Both the position numbers and the translations under genes were made by a program. Below, in pieces: positions 53,401 through 61,174 of a DNA stretch of 64,000 bases; positions within the stretch are counted from its first letter, which is position 1, and each line of letters starts with the position of its first letter. Source of the stretch: Pseudomonas viridiflava (GTDB taxonomy: Bacteria; Pseudomonadota; Gammaproteobacteria; Pseudomonadales; Pseudomonadaceae); contig NZ_UWFA01000416.1 in the NCBI RefSeq assembly GCF_900601905.1, positions 372,001 to 436,000 of the forward strand. Reading direction: 5' to 3'. The notes below the pieces were generated by a model. That model searched no databases and was not told where the DNA came from. It saw only the letters and a list, made by a program, of their open reading frames with translations.

Positions 53401-56232
53401 CATGTGCAGCATCTCAGCCAGGAACTGCCGGAAGCTATTCTTGAGCGTGTCCATAAAATTGCCGGACTTGCTCAGCACCGACTTCCACATCTCGGCAAAG
53501 GCATCGTCGATACGATCTACGGCGGCTTCGGTCATCTGCCCCCAAACCGTGGCCTTGCTGCGGTTTATTTCGTATTCCTGACCGAGCCTGGCGAGAGCAT
53601 CCTGATACTGCGCGGCGTTTTCTGGATAAAGCGACATCGCCGCGTTGAGCTTATCCTGCTCCAGCGTGTACTCGCGAAGCAGTTTCGCTTCGGGATACAG
53701 GCGATCCACGATCCCGCCAGCATCCGCAGCCTGCTGGGCTATCTTTACCGCTTCCTGCTGGGCTTTGTTAGCTGCAAGGAGCTGCTGGTATTCCTTGCTG
53801 CCAACTTCAATGTTTTTGCCAGCAAGGGCTACGGTTACCGATTTTTTGAGGTTATAAGCCGCCAGCGCGTCCGCCCCCTGGAGGGTTGCCTTTGCTTGCG
53901 CGATCAGATCGGCGGTTTCGTTGCGTAGGTCATACGCTGCTTTGCTTACGTTCAGCTGGTCCTGAGCATCCTGCTGGGCGGTGAGCTTAGCGATTACCTC
54001 AGCACGGGCCGCGGAACCGGTTTTAAGCAGCGTCTCTTCTATCTTTTGTTGCAGGCCGAATTCACGCGCTTTGTCCGTGCCGTCTAGATATGCGGCGGAA
54101 AGGCCGGTCGCAGCCGCGACAGCGATATCGGTCTGCGTCTTGAGGTCAGCCAATGCCTTTGCACGACCAGCCTCTTCAGTGGCCGCTTTTTTTGCAGCAC
54201 TAGTGCTGTCATTGGTCGACTGGGTGGCCGCATCATCAGCTTTTTTCTGCGCATCCCGGGCAGCGGCCAAGGATTTGATGGCCACGACTTGGCCTTCGGT
54301 TAAGTCCTTGTTTTCGGTGATGAAGCGCGAGGCCTGCTCGGTAAATGTTTTGTCCTGAGCCGACTGCAATTGTTTCGTGATATCGGCGATGTACTTTTCG
54401 CCGGCCGCAGACGCTGTCGCTTTTGCTGCACTATTTTGATTCTGGGATACCGTGTTTTTGTCGGTTTCAGCCGTGAGCGCGGCCAGCGTCTGTTGCTGTT
54501 TTTCCAGGACGGAACTTAGATCGGTTACGGGTGACTGGCTCGACTCCAGCGCCCGCGCCATTTCCTCTGTAACGCCAGGCACAAGGCGTAGCTGATCGGC
54601 CACAGCTTTCCAGTCAACAACTACCCCTGAGGCCTGATCTTTGGAAGCTTTGCGAACCAGGTCCAGCGCGGCCTGAGCGTCTGCAGGGAGGCTAACCAGC
54701 CCAGCCATAAGGCCGTCAGCGCCAGCTGCGCCCATGTTGCGCAGGTCGTTTTCAAACTTGTCGGCCATGGCGCCAGACATTTGCCCGATCTTGTTCTGCG
54801 TGTCAGCAATCGTTGCCTGGAGCTCACGCAATGTAACGGTCTGGCTTGCCCGATTCAGCTTGTCAAAACGCTCGGTGAGCTTGTCGAGCGGGTCCGATAA
54901 GTCGCCTAGTTTTTTCTGAAGCTCGGTGGTGTTGTCGCGCAAGGTGAGGAACGCGATAGCAGCCCCGACAGCCAGCGCAGCAATACCAGCTGGCCCACCC
55001 AGCAAAGCCAGAACGCTACCGGAAGCGGCCTTCAATCCGGCCTGAGCAGCGGCAAGCTGGGCCGTGGCGTTCCGCTCCAGCATCCGAGCTTCCGCCAACT
55101 GGATCGACATTTGCGTTTGCACAGCAGTACCGCGAGCAGCGATTGCCTCACGCTCAGCGCGAATGACTGCCGACTGTGCCGCCACTTGATTGGCGGTAGC
55201 CACCTGCACGGCGCTGGACGCCTGCGCGACGTTAGCCGCGGTCGTTTGGCTGGAAGCGAGTGCGGACGCGCCCAAGCTTTGGATGTACCCTGTGAAAGCT
55301 GCCGCCATTTTGCCGCCTACGATGGCGACAAGCACGTTCATGTGATCGGCGAGAAAACCAATGCCTGTACCCAGCGCTTCAATAGCGCCGTTATTAGCCA
55401 TAGTGGTCAGTCGGTCGGTAACGCTCTGGATACCTGGCAGCATACCGAGCACGAGCTGACGGGTCGCGCCCTCGAACGAACCCTCCAGCGCCTTGATCGA
55501 CTGATTGACCTCGACCAACTGATCGATTTCAAAGGCCTTGAGGATCTGACCGGCTTTTTCTGCACGATCGCCGAACTCTTTGAATCCGGCGCCGTTGTTT
55601 TTGAGCAGCGGTATAAGAGCCGTAGCCTCGTCAGCCATAGACTCCATGTAGGTGGTCATCTGGGCCTGATTAAGACCAGCCTTTTCCAGCGAGTTGTAAT
55701 AAAGCTGAAGAGCCTCAGGGCCGGACAGATTGGCAAACATCTTCGCAGTCACACCGACCTTCGGAGCGATCTCTTTGAAGAAGTCGGCCATCTCGCCGCC
55801 GCCGCGCTGGATGAACTCTCCCACCCGGTCAGTTGTGTCCTTCAGGATGTCGCCGAGCTTATCCTGCTCGATACCTACGGTCTTTGCGCCAGCGGCCAGG
55901 CGCTGGAAGTCCGTGACAGAAGAGTTGGAAAGCAGTGAGAGATTCTTGACCTCCTGCGCATAGTTGGTGGTCTTGGTGGTAATTGCGACCAGTCCAGCCA
56001 CGGCTGCCGCAGATGCCAGGCCAATACCAGTGAACGCAGCACTGACAGCGCGTTGAAGCGCGCCCGCGTTAGCGCCGGTGCGGTCGAAACCGTTGTCTAT
56101 TTTTCCAAGGCTGGTATCAATTTTTCCCGCCGACTGCGCGACAGCGGCATCGCCCCGGGCAATCTCTTGGCGGAGCTGCGCCGTGGTCGCCTCAATGCGA
56201 ATCAACATGCCTTGAACGTCGGCGTCAGCCAT
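50452..56232 (-). CDS. Phage tape measure protein
   Basis: The 1926-residue protein begins with a coiled coil (RIEATTAQLRQEIARGDAAV) and a hydrophobic helix near residue 60, followed by tape-measure core KTVGIEQDKLGDILKDTTDR. Other hydrophobic segments lie near 410-435 and in a Gly/Ala-rich stretch near 1100-1150 (AGAYAGAAIGSAIPVIGTAI). About 80-residue repeats occur at about 1345-1510 (YYDGFTTDTQKAADTLAGVR and YYDAFFSEAENAARSIAGIT). Near 1745-1790 is a DUF4214-like unit (VYNAVLGRDVDPSGAAYW), then the common tape-measure end GPGTGTSDSILARLSNGEYV. The length sets tail length. Confidence 0.93.
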   Translation of the reverse strand: MADADVQGMLIRIEATTAQLRQEIARGDAAVAQSAGKIDTSLGKIDNGFDRTGANAGALQRAVSAAFTGIGLASAAAVAGLVAITTKTTNYAQEVKNLSLLSNSSVTDFQRLAAGAKTVGIEQDKLGDILKDTTDRVGEFIQRGGGEMADFFKEIAPKVGVTAKMFANLSGPEALQLYYNSLEKAGLNQAQMTTYMESMADEATALIPLLKNNGAGFKEFGDRAEKAGQILKAFEIDQLVEVNQSIKALEGSFEGATRQLVLGMLPGIQSVTDRLTTMANNGAIEALGTGIGFLADHMNVLVAIVGGKMAAAFTGYIQSLGASALASSQTTAANVAQASSAVQVATANQVAAQSAVIRAEREAIAARGTAVQTQMSIQLAEARMLERNATAQLAAAQAGLKAASGSVLALLGGPAGIAALAVGAAIAFLTLRDNTTELQKKLGDLSDPLDKLTERFDKLNRASQTVTLRELQATIADTQNKIGQMSGAMADKFENDLRNMGAAGADGLMAGLVSLPADAQAALDLVRKASKDQASGVVVDWKAVADQLRLVPGVTEEMARALESSQSPVTDLSSVLEKQQQTLAALTAETDKNTVSQNQNSAAKATASAAGEKYIADITKQLQSAQDKTFTEQASRFITENKDLTEGQVVAIKSLAAARDAQKKADDAATQSTNDSTSAAKKAATEEAGRAKALADLKTQTDIAVAAATGLSAAYLDGTDKAREFGLQQKIEETLLKTGSAARAEVIAKLTAQQDAQDQLNVSKAAYDLRNETADLIAQAKATLQGADALAAYNLKKSVTVALAGKNIEVGSKEYQQLLAANKAQQEAVKIAQQAADAGGIVDRLYPEAKLLREYTLEQDKLNAAMSLYPENAAQYQDALARLGQEYEINRSKATVWGQMTEAAVDRIDDAFAEMWKSVLSKSGNFMDTLKNSFRQFLAEMLHMAITKPIIVQLSSALGVGGISGQSSGLLSGSSGGGLSLESVWNGISGGYSVATSGFGQAVGAGWTAGEGFLGGVQGAFKAGAGTLSAGIGSLFASSGGTMVNGVYQLSASAAPATVDLIANTVTNSSTGAVTGTATGATTAASAGLSASSAVMYGIGGAIQGYLKAGVKGAVAGAGGAVAGAYAGAAIGSAIPVIGTAIGAAIGAVLGGMFGSSLFGGDWITKDEGFQLGVTGGDLDSSSFEYQKKKGGLFSSNKKRTRLTAMDPEMQEALDKTYAVTLGSVIGLFDSLDVELNDAVLDGLNVAATQISTRDKTAEQIQEELAKWFTGLGDAAVAEVNKVTGSGLDGFTLEGLTTFVNNLYSVNSSLEMIGVKMVGFNISGGRAVENLVALAGSMDALNKNMTSYYDGFTTDTQKAADTLAGVRGQFVAMGLTLPATRAAFDEAVKGLDLTSQAEREIFNSMTANAEQASAAYKILESREASYYDAFFSEAENAARSIAGITQEFKDVSVTLPETRAGYRELVEAASKDSSAAGKAMYDTLMSLNAEAASAYDILETKASNAAAASKALADTLAGNVSSAMSAVQRAVSAEQKSLTAAYNARAASLNDMAQTSQQSVADLTSVSNSLESALKSLNGTSDDAVKMLRSQAQATLQSALAIVRSGGSLSGMTGLEDALDVIGDNNTDLYSSMEDFARDQGRTANVVAELNAVTGVQLTTEQQLLRTVQDQIDAAKMQYDKEMEGLTAQLDLAQAQVDKLNGIVNSVLSVKDAIAALGAAITAATANNVAGGNYTGTAGAPSASDLNAVYNAVLGRDVDPSGAAYWAGMLGSGGVSPADLAAAIKADAVKNGELPAYATGGLIKGPGTGTSDSILARLSNGEYVMRAGAVQAYGTDFLDQINSLQIPAFAVGGPVLDVAGPVRYAAPSASTAEEGGSREEILTELRALTAAVKDQRDYQYQTTVNTGRTETHLDAIRTVGLKVLEN

Positions 56233-56248
56233 TGCTTTTCTCCAGGCG

Positions 56249-56272
56249 AAAAAAAACCGGCAATGGGCCGGC
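56249..56272 (-). terminator. Hairpin with T8 run just before the tape measure gene
   Basis: On the minus strand CCGGC / GCCGG with a 5-nt loop is followed by eight T residues. It ends 17 bp from the tape measure ATG, so it would stop transcripts coming from the chaperone genes. The arrangement, hairpin, T run, then GCCTGGAGA ribosome site, is the same as before the hydrolase gene at 46793. Confidence 0.68.
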
Positions 56273-56373
56273 TGGTTGGTACAAGTGCTTTATAAAAACG
56301 GTTAGTTCCAAATTCGCTCTTGAATCACTTCAGGGGCAAGGGCAGGCTGGTAGCTCATCAAGAGGAGCAAAGC

Positions 56374-56622
56374 GTGAAAAAATCAAGGATTCGAACTCTG
56401 CTTTTACTATCAGGCATAGCCGTAGCAGCAGGGTGCACCACAGCCCAGAAAATCGACCGACCAGACGGAACGGTCGAATACCAAGTTGCATGCGGTGCTG
56501 CTACTGGCTGGGGTATCTGCTACGGGAGGGCACAAGAACTCTGTCCGGGCGGCTATAAAACGTTAAATGAAGACCAAGGCTTCAATAGAAAAGAACTGAG
56601 AATCAGCTGCGGAAAACAGTAG
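56374..56622 (+). CDS. Small prophage lipoprotein on the opposite strand
   Basis: The 82-residue product starts at GTG 56374 with GAGGAG 6 bp upstream. It has a signal peptide with lipobox (IAVAAGC at about residue 20), and a mature part with four further cysteines in the pattern C-GAATGWGIC-...-LC-...-C, ending RKELRISCGKQ. It lies on the plus strand between tail chaperone and tape measure genes. Similar small lipoproteins occur in bacterial genomes without known role; in prophages, lipoproteins of this kind often block superinfection. That role is inference. Confidence 0.75.
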   Translation: MKKSRIRTLLLLSGIAVAAGCTTAQKIDRPDGTVEYQVACGAATGWGICYGRAQELCPGGYKTLNEDQGFNRKELRISCGKQ

Positions 56623-56636
56623 CTGCATGGTGAGTT

Positions 56637-56683
56637 ATGTTGCAGAACATGAAGGCGCCAATCGGCGCCCGATTGCGCAACAT
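56637..56683. other. Long hairpin between lipoprotein and chaperone genes
   Basis: ATGTTGC pairs with GCAACAT at the base, and GGCGCC pairs with GGCGCC at the top around AATC. No T run follows on either strand. It separates the convergent ends of the lipoprotein gene and the chaperone extension. Confidence 0.6.
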
Positions 56684-56691
56684 CAAGCAAG

Positions 56692-56958
56692 TCAATCCTT
56701 GTTTCTAGTCATGGCCGCCACCCTGAACCCCATGCGCGCATCCTTGGCCACCTGAACTTTCGACTGCTTATCCTTCTTTTCGCCGCTTCCGTTCGGATTC
56801 GTGTCGATCATGAACTGACGCTTCGAATCCCAAGCCAGGATGATTTCAACCATCGGGGTATCCCACGCCTGGCTCGGCGGCCAGCCAAGCCAGCCGGTGG
56901 CGATCTTGAAGATCAGATCTACCGTGTCGACCTCGGCGTCAGCTTTTACGCGTTTCCC
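56692..56958 (-). CDS. Tail assembly chaperone extension (T-frame, made by -1 frameshift)
   Basis: This frame overlaps the end of the chaperone gene in the -1 register and stops at 56692. It has no good ribosome-binding site of its own. After the slip it would add about 85 residues to the chaperone (RVKADAEVDTVDLIFKIATG, then WLGWPPSQAWDTPMVEIILA and a basic C-terminus with KKDKQSK). This is the same arrangement as lambda G and GT. The GT fusion binds both the tail tube and tape measure proteins during tail assembly. Confidence 0.83.
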   Translation of the reverse strand, partial: GKRVKADAEVDTVDLIFKIATGWLGWPPSQAWDTPMVEIILAWDSKRQFMIDTNPNGSGEKKDKQSKVQVAKDARMGFRVAAMTRNKD

Positions 56959-57302
56959 GCAGCTTCTTCTTTTTCCTTCTCGATCTCTTCGTTGGTCTTG
57001 CCTGCCGGGTTCAGCAGTGCTTGCAGATACGGCAGCAACTGGGAGGAAACCGTGGAGAAGCCAGCTTCGAATATCTGCTCTTCAACTGCTTCAACATCTT
57101 TGCGCTTGCCGGTATCGACGCCGGTACCAGCAGCAACGATCAGCGCGATGGTGCTGATGTTAGCGTGGCCCAGCGCCTGCATAGCATCAATTACACCGCC
57201 GAAATGGCGCTGGATGTCGCGGAAGGCACGCAGGGTTGGTTTCAGCGTGAAAGTGATGTCGCCGGCGGAAACTACAACGGTGCCGTGGCTGGTCTTGGAC
57301 AT
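56946..57302 (-). CDS. Tail assembly chaperone (G-frame)
   Basis: The 118-residue protein starts with a beta-rich region (GTVVVSAGDITFTLKPTLRA, RDIQRHFGGVIDAMQALGHA) and ends in an acidic helix (EEIEKEKEEAAGNA). It has the size and position of the first tail chaperone, between tail tube and tape measure genes. Close to its stop lies the slippery heptamer GGGAAAC, which permits entry into the downstream -1 frame. Confidence 0.85.
   Translation of the reverse strand: MSKTSHGTVVVSAGDITFTLKPTLRAFRDIQRHFGGVIDAMQALGHANISTIALIVAAGTGVDTGKRKDVEAVEEQIFEAGFSTVSSQLLPYLQALLNPAGKTNEEIEKEKEEAAGNA
56952..56958 (-). promoter_or_regulatory. Slippery heptamer GGGAAAC for -1 frameshifting
   Basis: In the chaperone frame the codons read gcG GGA AAC gcg taa, which is an X XXY YYZ slip site four codons from the start of the GC-rich end and two codons before the stop. 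It differs from the lambda site GGGAAAG only in the last base. Confidence 0.83.
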
Positions 57303-57386
57303 GGATATATCTCTTTATGAATTTTCGAGGTGGTGTGCTACCCAGGCACCACAGGGGAGCAGTGCCGGGCAAAGTCAGTCAGCCGA

Positions 57387-57857
57387 TTACGGCGTGGTGA
57401 CTTCGTACACTTCGGAGTTGATGCCCAGGGTGACGGTGCGCTTCAACACACCTTCAACGCTGATGCCGGTCTTTTTGTTGCTCATGACTTTGGCGGCCAT
57501 GTAGTCCGTTTCGCCATCGACGTACACGACCTTGATCGGATAGTCATAACGGGAACGGTCAAGGAACGCTTCGACCAACGCCAACTGACCAGCGTCACCA
57601 GCATCGAAGCCGATCGAAAGCTCGACCGAGCCAGCATCTGCCAGGCCCTTCAAGTGCTTGGCTCGGCCAGCAGCCAGCCCCGAGAAGGTAACGTCGTTGA
57701 TGGTGTCGCCGTAGTCGCCGATGCTTTCCATCTCACCGACCTCGACGTAGGTCAGGGCAGCGAGAAGCGTGATGGCGGCGGCGTGGTCTTTCGGCAGATC
57801 AGCCGTGAGGCGTGGACCGATGTAGATCCGCGTGCCAGCGCCGGTATTAATAGACAT
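57387..57857 (-). CDS. Phage tail tube protein
   Basis: The 156-residue protein begins MSINTGAGTRIYIGPRLTAD and continues with ALTYVEVGEMESIGDYGDTI, KHLKGLADAGSVELSIGF and VMSNKKTGISVEGVLKRTVT, typical of lambda-V-like tail tube proteins of siphophages. The ATG at 57857 is preceded by AGGAGG; the frame opens further upstream without a ribosome-binding site. It lies just before the chaperone genes, as expected. Confidence 0.87.
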   Translation of the reverse strand: MSINTGAGTRIYIGPRLTADLPKDHAAAITLLAALTYVEVGEMESIGDYGDTINDVTFSGLAAGRAKHLKGLADAGSVELSIGFDAGDAGQLALVEAFLDRSRYDYPIKVVYVDGETDYMAAKVMSNKKTGISVEGVLKRTVTLGINSEVYEVTTP

Positions 57858-57906
57858 GGGTAGTCCTCCTGAGGACAGGTGATAAAGCCGCGTGGCGGCG
57901 TGTCGG

Positions 57907-58293
57907 TTAGTGCTGGGTGATGATTCGGAGGGTGACGGCGCCCATGTAGGTACGGCCGTCTGGCTCGCGGTTTGAAGATGTTCGGAGCACGCGAATGGCA
58001 ACTGCCCTGCCCGTGCTCAATGGAAGCTTGATGCCGTCCAGCGCCTCGGCGATTTCGGCGTTGATCCGCTTCACTTCGGACTGGCCCTGGTAGTCAGACC
58101 AGACACTCAGGTACAGCAGCCGGTCATCGCGCTTCTTGCCAGAGAGCGGCGACGCGTTGCTCGATATCTCGGAATCGATGACGACGTACGGGTACGGCGT
58201 GTCTTCGGGAACCGAGTCATGCACCGGCACCGTCAACGCCGAGGTGAGCAGCTGGTAGAGAGCTACCTGCAGCGCAACAGATGGATCAGCCAT
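57907..58293 (-). CDS. DUF3168 tail completion protein
   Basis: The 128-residue protein matches DUF3168 (gp17-like tail completion proteins): ALQVALYQLLTSALTVPVHD, then PYPYVVIDSEISSNASP, and a C-terminal TYMGAVTLRIIT strand. It caps the tail end that joins the head. The ATG at 58293 lies within the end of the preceding gene (8-bp overlap) and has GGGGGAG upstream. Confidence 0.87.
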   Translation of the reverse strand: MADPSVALQVALYQLLTSALTVPVHDSVPEDTPYPYVVIDSEISSNASPLSGKKRDDRLLYLSVWSDYQGQSEVKRINAEIAEALDGIKLPLSTGRAVAIRVLRTSSNREPDGRTYMGAVTLRIITQH

Positions 58294-58786
58294 TGCCAAG
58301 CTCCCCCGCAGCACGCGCCAGCGTCGAGCTGATAGCGCCCTCAATGATTCGCACGATGTCTTCCTTGTTCATGTCGTACGAGGGCCGCAACCACGGATGG
58401 GCGGCACGGGCAGGGATGTCGGGATATTTGCCAAAAAAGGTTCCACCGTTCGACTTGTTGGTGTCACGTCTCTTTCGGTTCCCTGCACGCTTATCGCCGC
58501 TGTAACCCTTGGTGCCATGCTCAACAAAGCGCATGTAATAAAGGTCCTTGTTGTTTTTCTTGCCCCGAATACCAATCTGCGCGTCCAGACCACTTTTCGA
58601 AACAAACGCGGTGAGTGCCGCAGCGGCTTCGCCCGTGTCCTTCGGAATCAGTTCCTTCTGAGCAGCCAGCACGATGTTCGCTGCTTCCTGCATCGCCCCG
58701 CGTAGCTCGTTATCAAGCGTGGTGTGGATGTTCCGAAGCGTTTTGCGAAGCTTGAAATCACCGTCGATACGCGAGCGGCGAGCCAT
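58286..58786 (-). CDS. HK97 gp10-like tail completion/morphogenesis protein
   Basis: The 166-residue protein has the HK97-gp10 pattern. An N-terminal helix (FKLRKTLRNIHTTLDNELRG, EAANIVLAAQKELIPKDTGE) precedes the YMRFVEHGTKG motif, followed by PARAAHPWLRPSYD. It works at the head-tail joint. It starts 2 bp after the small upstream gene. Confidence 0.9.
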   Translation of the reverse strand: MARRSRIDGDFKLRKTLRNIHTTLDNELRGAMQEAANIVLAAQKELIPKDTGEAAAALTAFVSKSGLDAQIGIRGKKNNKDLYYMRFVEHGTKGYSGDKRAGNRKRRDTNKSNGGTFFGKYPDIPARAAHPWLRPSYDMNKEDIVRIIEGAISSTLARAAGELGNG

Positions 58787-58788
58787 GG

Positions 58789-58971
58789 TTACTCCTTGGC
58801 GTCACCGCCTTTGGCTTTCGGGTCTACCTTCGCCGCCGCTGCTTCGGTCACAGCTTCAGCAAGCTTGCGATCAATCAGCTCTTTGCCGACGTCCGCTGCG
58901 ACAGTGAACTCATCACCGGACAGCTTCGAACCAAACGGGCCAGACAATCCAGCCAGTGCTCGTACTTTCAT
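58789..58971 (-). CDS. Small phage head-tail region protein, 60 residues
   Basis: A short frame lies between connector and gp10-like genes on the operon strand, with an N-terminal MKVRALAGLSGPFGSKLSGD, a KELIDRKLAEAV helix and a charged tail. Proteins of this type are common at this place in Pseudomonas siphophages. The function is unknown. Confidence 0.75.
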   Translation of the reverse strand: MKVRALAGLSGPFGSKLSGDEFTVAADVGKELIDRKLAEAVTEAAAAKVDPKAKGGDAKE

Positions 58972-58981
58972 TGGAAATACC

Positions 58982-59308
58982 TCAGGGATGTGGAACGTTG
59001 GAGCACAGCAGCCGAAGCATGGAGCGCTCGTTATCAGGCAGAACCGCCTCGATCAGGTAGGTGGTGGTTTTATGCACCAGGCGCATCTGGGCAACGACAT
59101 CGGAACGCGGCCTGATTCGGATCTCGGCAGTTACCAATCCGGTGAGCTGATCAGCGACAACCGCAACACGGCCAGTGGGCATGGTGATTTCCGCCCAAAG
59201 GCCTCCGCCGGGAAGATCAGCCCAGCCTTCAACGAAGCCGCCAGCACCGTCTTTAACTCGCTGCCGGGTCTGGATCGTGCACCGGTTTCGCAGTGGACCG
59301 GCGCGCAT
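58982..59308 (-). CDS. Phage head closure protein (head-tail adaptor)
   Basis: The 108-residue protein has the head closure fold signature: AGPLRNRCTIQTRQRVKDGA at the start, WAEI near the middle, then AEIRIRPRSDVVAQMRLVHK and TYLIEAVLPDNERSMLRLLC. It closes the portal channel after DNA packaging. It overlaps the upstream connector gene by one base as TAATG. Confidence 0.88.
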   Translation of the reverse strand: MRAGPLRNRCTIQTRQRVKDGAGGFVEGWADLPGGGLWAEITMPTGRVAVVADQLTGLVTAEIRIRPRSDVVAQMRLVHKTTTYLIEAVLPDNERSMLRLLCSNVPHP

Positions 59309-59649
59309 TACACGCCCAGCCCAATACGGTACGGAGCGAGCAGCGAGCGTGAGCCCATAGGCAGCACCGTCAAGCTGACGCCAACAGCCACGTCTTCCCG
59401 GTTCGCGTACAAACTGCCAAGTATCAGCAAACAGGCCGCGACTATGGATTTGGTGACCACAATGGGTTCATCGCCAGCCGTACCGTCGAGTACCGCAGCA
59501 GCCAAAGCATCAGCGTCGGCATAAAAAGCCCGATTGATGTACTGACCAGCGCTGTCCTCTGCGGCATCGAGTAGAAGCTGCACATGGTCACGATCAGCGT
59601 CATCAGCTCGGACGTGAAGCATGGCAACTGCGATATCGATAACCGACAT
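59308..59649 (-). CDS. Phage head-tail connector, gp6 type
   Basis: The 113-residue protein matches the gp6-like connector family: an N-terminal DDADRDHVQLLLDAAEDSAG helix, QYINRAFY, the central ALVTKSIVAACLLILGSLYANRED-like region, and the final LLAPYRIGLGV. It forms the ring below the portal. It begins 2 bp after the small upstream gene. Confidence 0.9.
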   Translation of the reverse strand: MSVIDIAVAMLHVRADDADRDHVQLLLDAAEDSAGQYINRAFYADADALAAAVLDGTAGDEPIVVTKSIVAACLLILGSLYANREDVAVGVSLTVLPMGSRSLLAPYRIGLGV

Positions 59650-59651
59650 GA

Positions 59652-59915
59652 TCAGTCCGCCTTTTTGGTTGCCTTTTTCCCTTTGCCGTTGGCATCGAGA
59701 GTCAGGTTTTGACTGAGCGGGTCGCTGGTCAGCGCCAGAGTGCTGCCACCTGGCTCGTCATCAAGAGTGACAACAGCTTCGTCGCTCGATTCGTCCAGCG
59801 CGGCATAGCCTTTCTGGATAAGTTCGCGCCCATGCTGCTCGCCCGTTTCGAAGGATCGGCCTTCGACCACCGTCACGCCGCCCAGGTACAGTGGCTTGAG
59901 AGTTTTCAGTTTCAT
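59652..59915 (-). CDS. Small phage head-region protein, 87 residues
   Basis: The N-terminal half (KLKTLKPLYLGGVTVVEGRS, GRELIQKGYAAL) forms a small beta/alpha unit similar to short proteins after capsid genes. The tail is acidic and then Lys-rich (GKGKKATKKAD). No function is recognised. It lies between capsid and connector genes. Confidence 0.75.
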   Translation of the reverse strand: MKLKTLKPLYLGGVTVVEGRSFETGEQHGRELIQKGYAALDESSDEAVVTLDDEPGGSTLALTSDPLSQNLTLDANGKGKKATKKAD

Positions 59916-59957
59916 GCTGCCTCCAATGGGGCCGCCGAGCTGGCGGCCCGTCAGGGG

Positions 59958-61163
59958 TTAGACCGCCGGGGCGAAGGTGCCGTAGATGAACGCTTCCGGA
60001 CGCTTGACCGCCAGCGCCAGACGCTCTTCGCAGCGGATCGAGATCATGTTCTTCTCGAAGTCATCGGCGTTCTCGGTCGAGATCACCACGTTAGCGTCTT
60101 CACGGTCGAAGATTTGAGCGCCGGTTTGGAAGGCACCGGTGAGGAACTTGCCCAGGAATGCAGCCAGCTCAGTGGCAACAACCGGCAAACCCCACAGGGT
60201 TGGGCCAGCCAGGCTCAGCGGGTTGCCGATGATGTAACGACCCAGTGAGTCTTTGGTCAGCTCGATCTTGGCCCAGTCGGTGAAGTGCAGAACGTGGCCA
60301 CTGGCGGGCAGGCGAGCCAACTGAGACTGAAGCATTGCCAGGCGCAACTGATCGATGAAAGTCAGTTCTTCCGGCACGAAAGCCGGATCGTATGCGCTGG
60401 CCTGAGGAACGATGCCCTGCAAGTGCACACCGGTGCCGTCGCCGAACAGGATTTCGGACTCTTCGGCATATTTCAGGCCGTAGCGCATTTCAGCGTCGAT
60501 GGTCGATTGCAGCTGCGCGAAGTCGTCCAGGATCTGCTTGGACGCCTTGAACATGTGCGCGATGGTCGTCACCGGGGTTATTTTGGTATCGAACACGATG
60601 TCGCTGTACGGCTTGGCGGTGTTCTCCGCAACCACGCGGGCTGCATTGGTGAAGCCGGTCTGCTGCACCCAGAAGATTGCCGGGGAAGTGGTGCGGCCCG
60701 GTGCAATCAAATCACGGATGAACAGGCGCTGTTTGGGCATAACATCAATGCCAGGCAAACGCTGAGGCTCGACAACACCCTGTGCCACGCCAGTGCTGAG
60801 CAGCGCGGCATTCACCGGCACGCTTACACGACGGTTACCCTGGATGCTCTTGGCGAACTCGACCAGAGCCTCGCTCTTGATCACGGTGCCGCCCAGCGAT
60901 TCCATCTGCTGGGCCGATGCCTGCGTAGGCAGACGGGCGAATTCCTGCTCCAGTTCACCCAACTGGGATTTCAGCTGCTTTTCAGCTTCGGTCAGGGTGT
61001 TGAATTTCAAGGCCATCTCATCGACGGCGGCCTTGGTTTCAGCGGACAGGGCGCCAGCTTTTTTGGCTTCGCCGAGGGCGGATTCAGCTTTTGCACTGAA
61101 CTCGCTGGATGCCTTTTCCAGCTCGGCACTCATTTTCGCAAGCAGTTGGGCTTGTTCAGACAT
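59958..61163 (-). CDS. Phage major capsid protein, HK97 family
   Basis: The 401-residue protein has an N-terminal helical scaffold region (residues 1-110, rich in Glu and Lys, MSAELEKASSEFSAKAESAL). The HK97-fold capsid domain follows, with FIRDLIAPGRTTSPAIFWVQ, TTIAHMFKASKQILDDFAQL, GLKYAEESEILFGDGTG, and WGLPVVATELAAFLGKFLTG. The helical part is probably removed by the protease encoded next to it. It is preceded by a short intergenic gap. Confidence 0.93.
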   Translation of the reverse strand: MSEQAQLLAKMSAELEKASSEFSAKAESALGEAKKAGALSAETKAAVDEMALKFNTLTEAEKQLKSQLGELEQEFARLPTQASAQQMESLGGTVIKSEALVEFAKSIQGNRRVSVPVNAALLSTGVAQGVVEPQRLPGIDVMPKQRLFIRDLIAPGRTTSPAIFWVQQTGFTNAARVVAENTAKPYSDIVFDTKITPVTTIAHMFKASKQILDDFAQLQSTIDAEMRYGLKYAEESEILFGDGTGVHLQGIVPQASAYDPAFVPEELTFIDQLRLAMLQSQLARLPASGHVLHFTDWAKIELTKDSLGRYIIGNPLSLAGPTLWGLPVVATELAAFLGKFLTGAFQTGAQIFDREDANVVISTENADDFEKNMISIRCEERLALAVKRPEAFIYGTFAPAV

Positions 61164-61174
61164 TTGGAATTTCC

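Noticed and set aside
56957..56990. A GAAAAAG run as an alternative frameshift site in the chaperone gene
   Set aside because: It does not fit the X XXY YYZ pattern in the reading frame, while GGGAAAC near the stop does.
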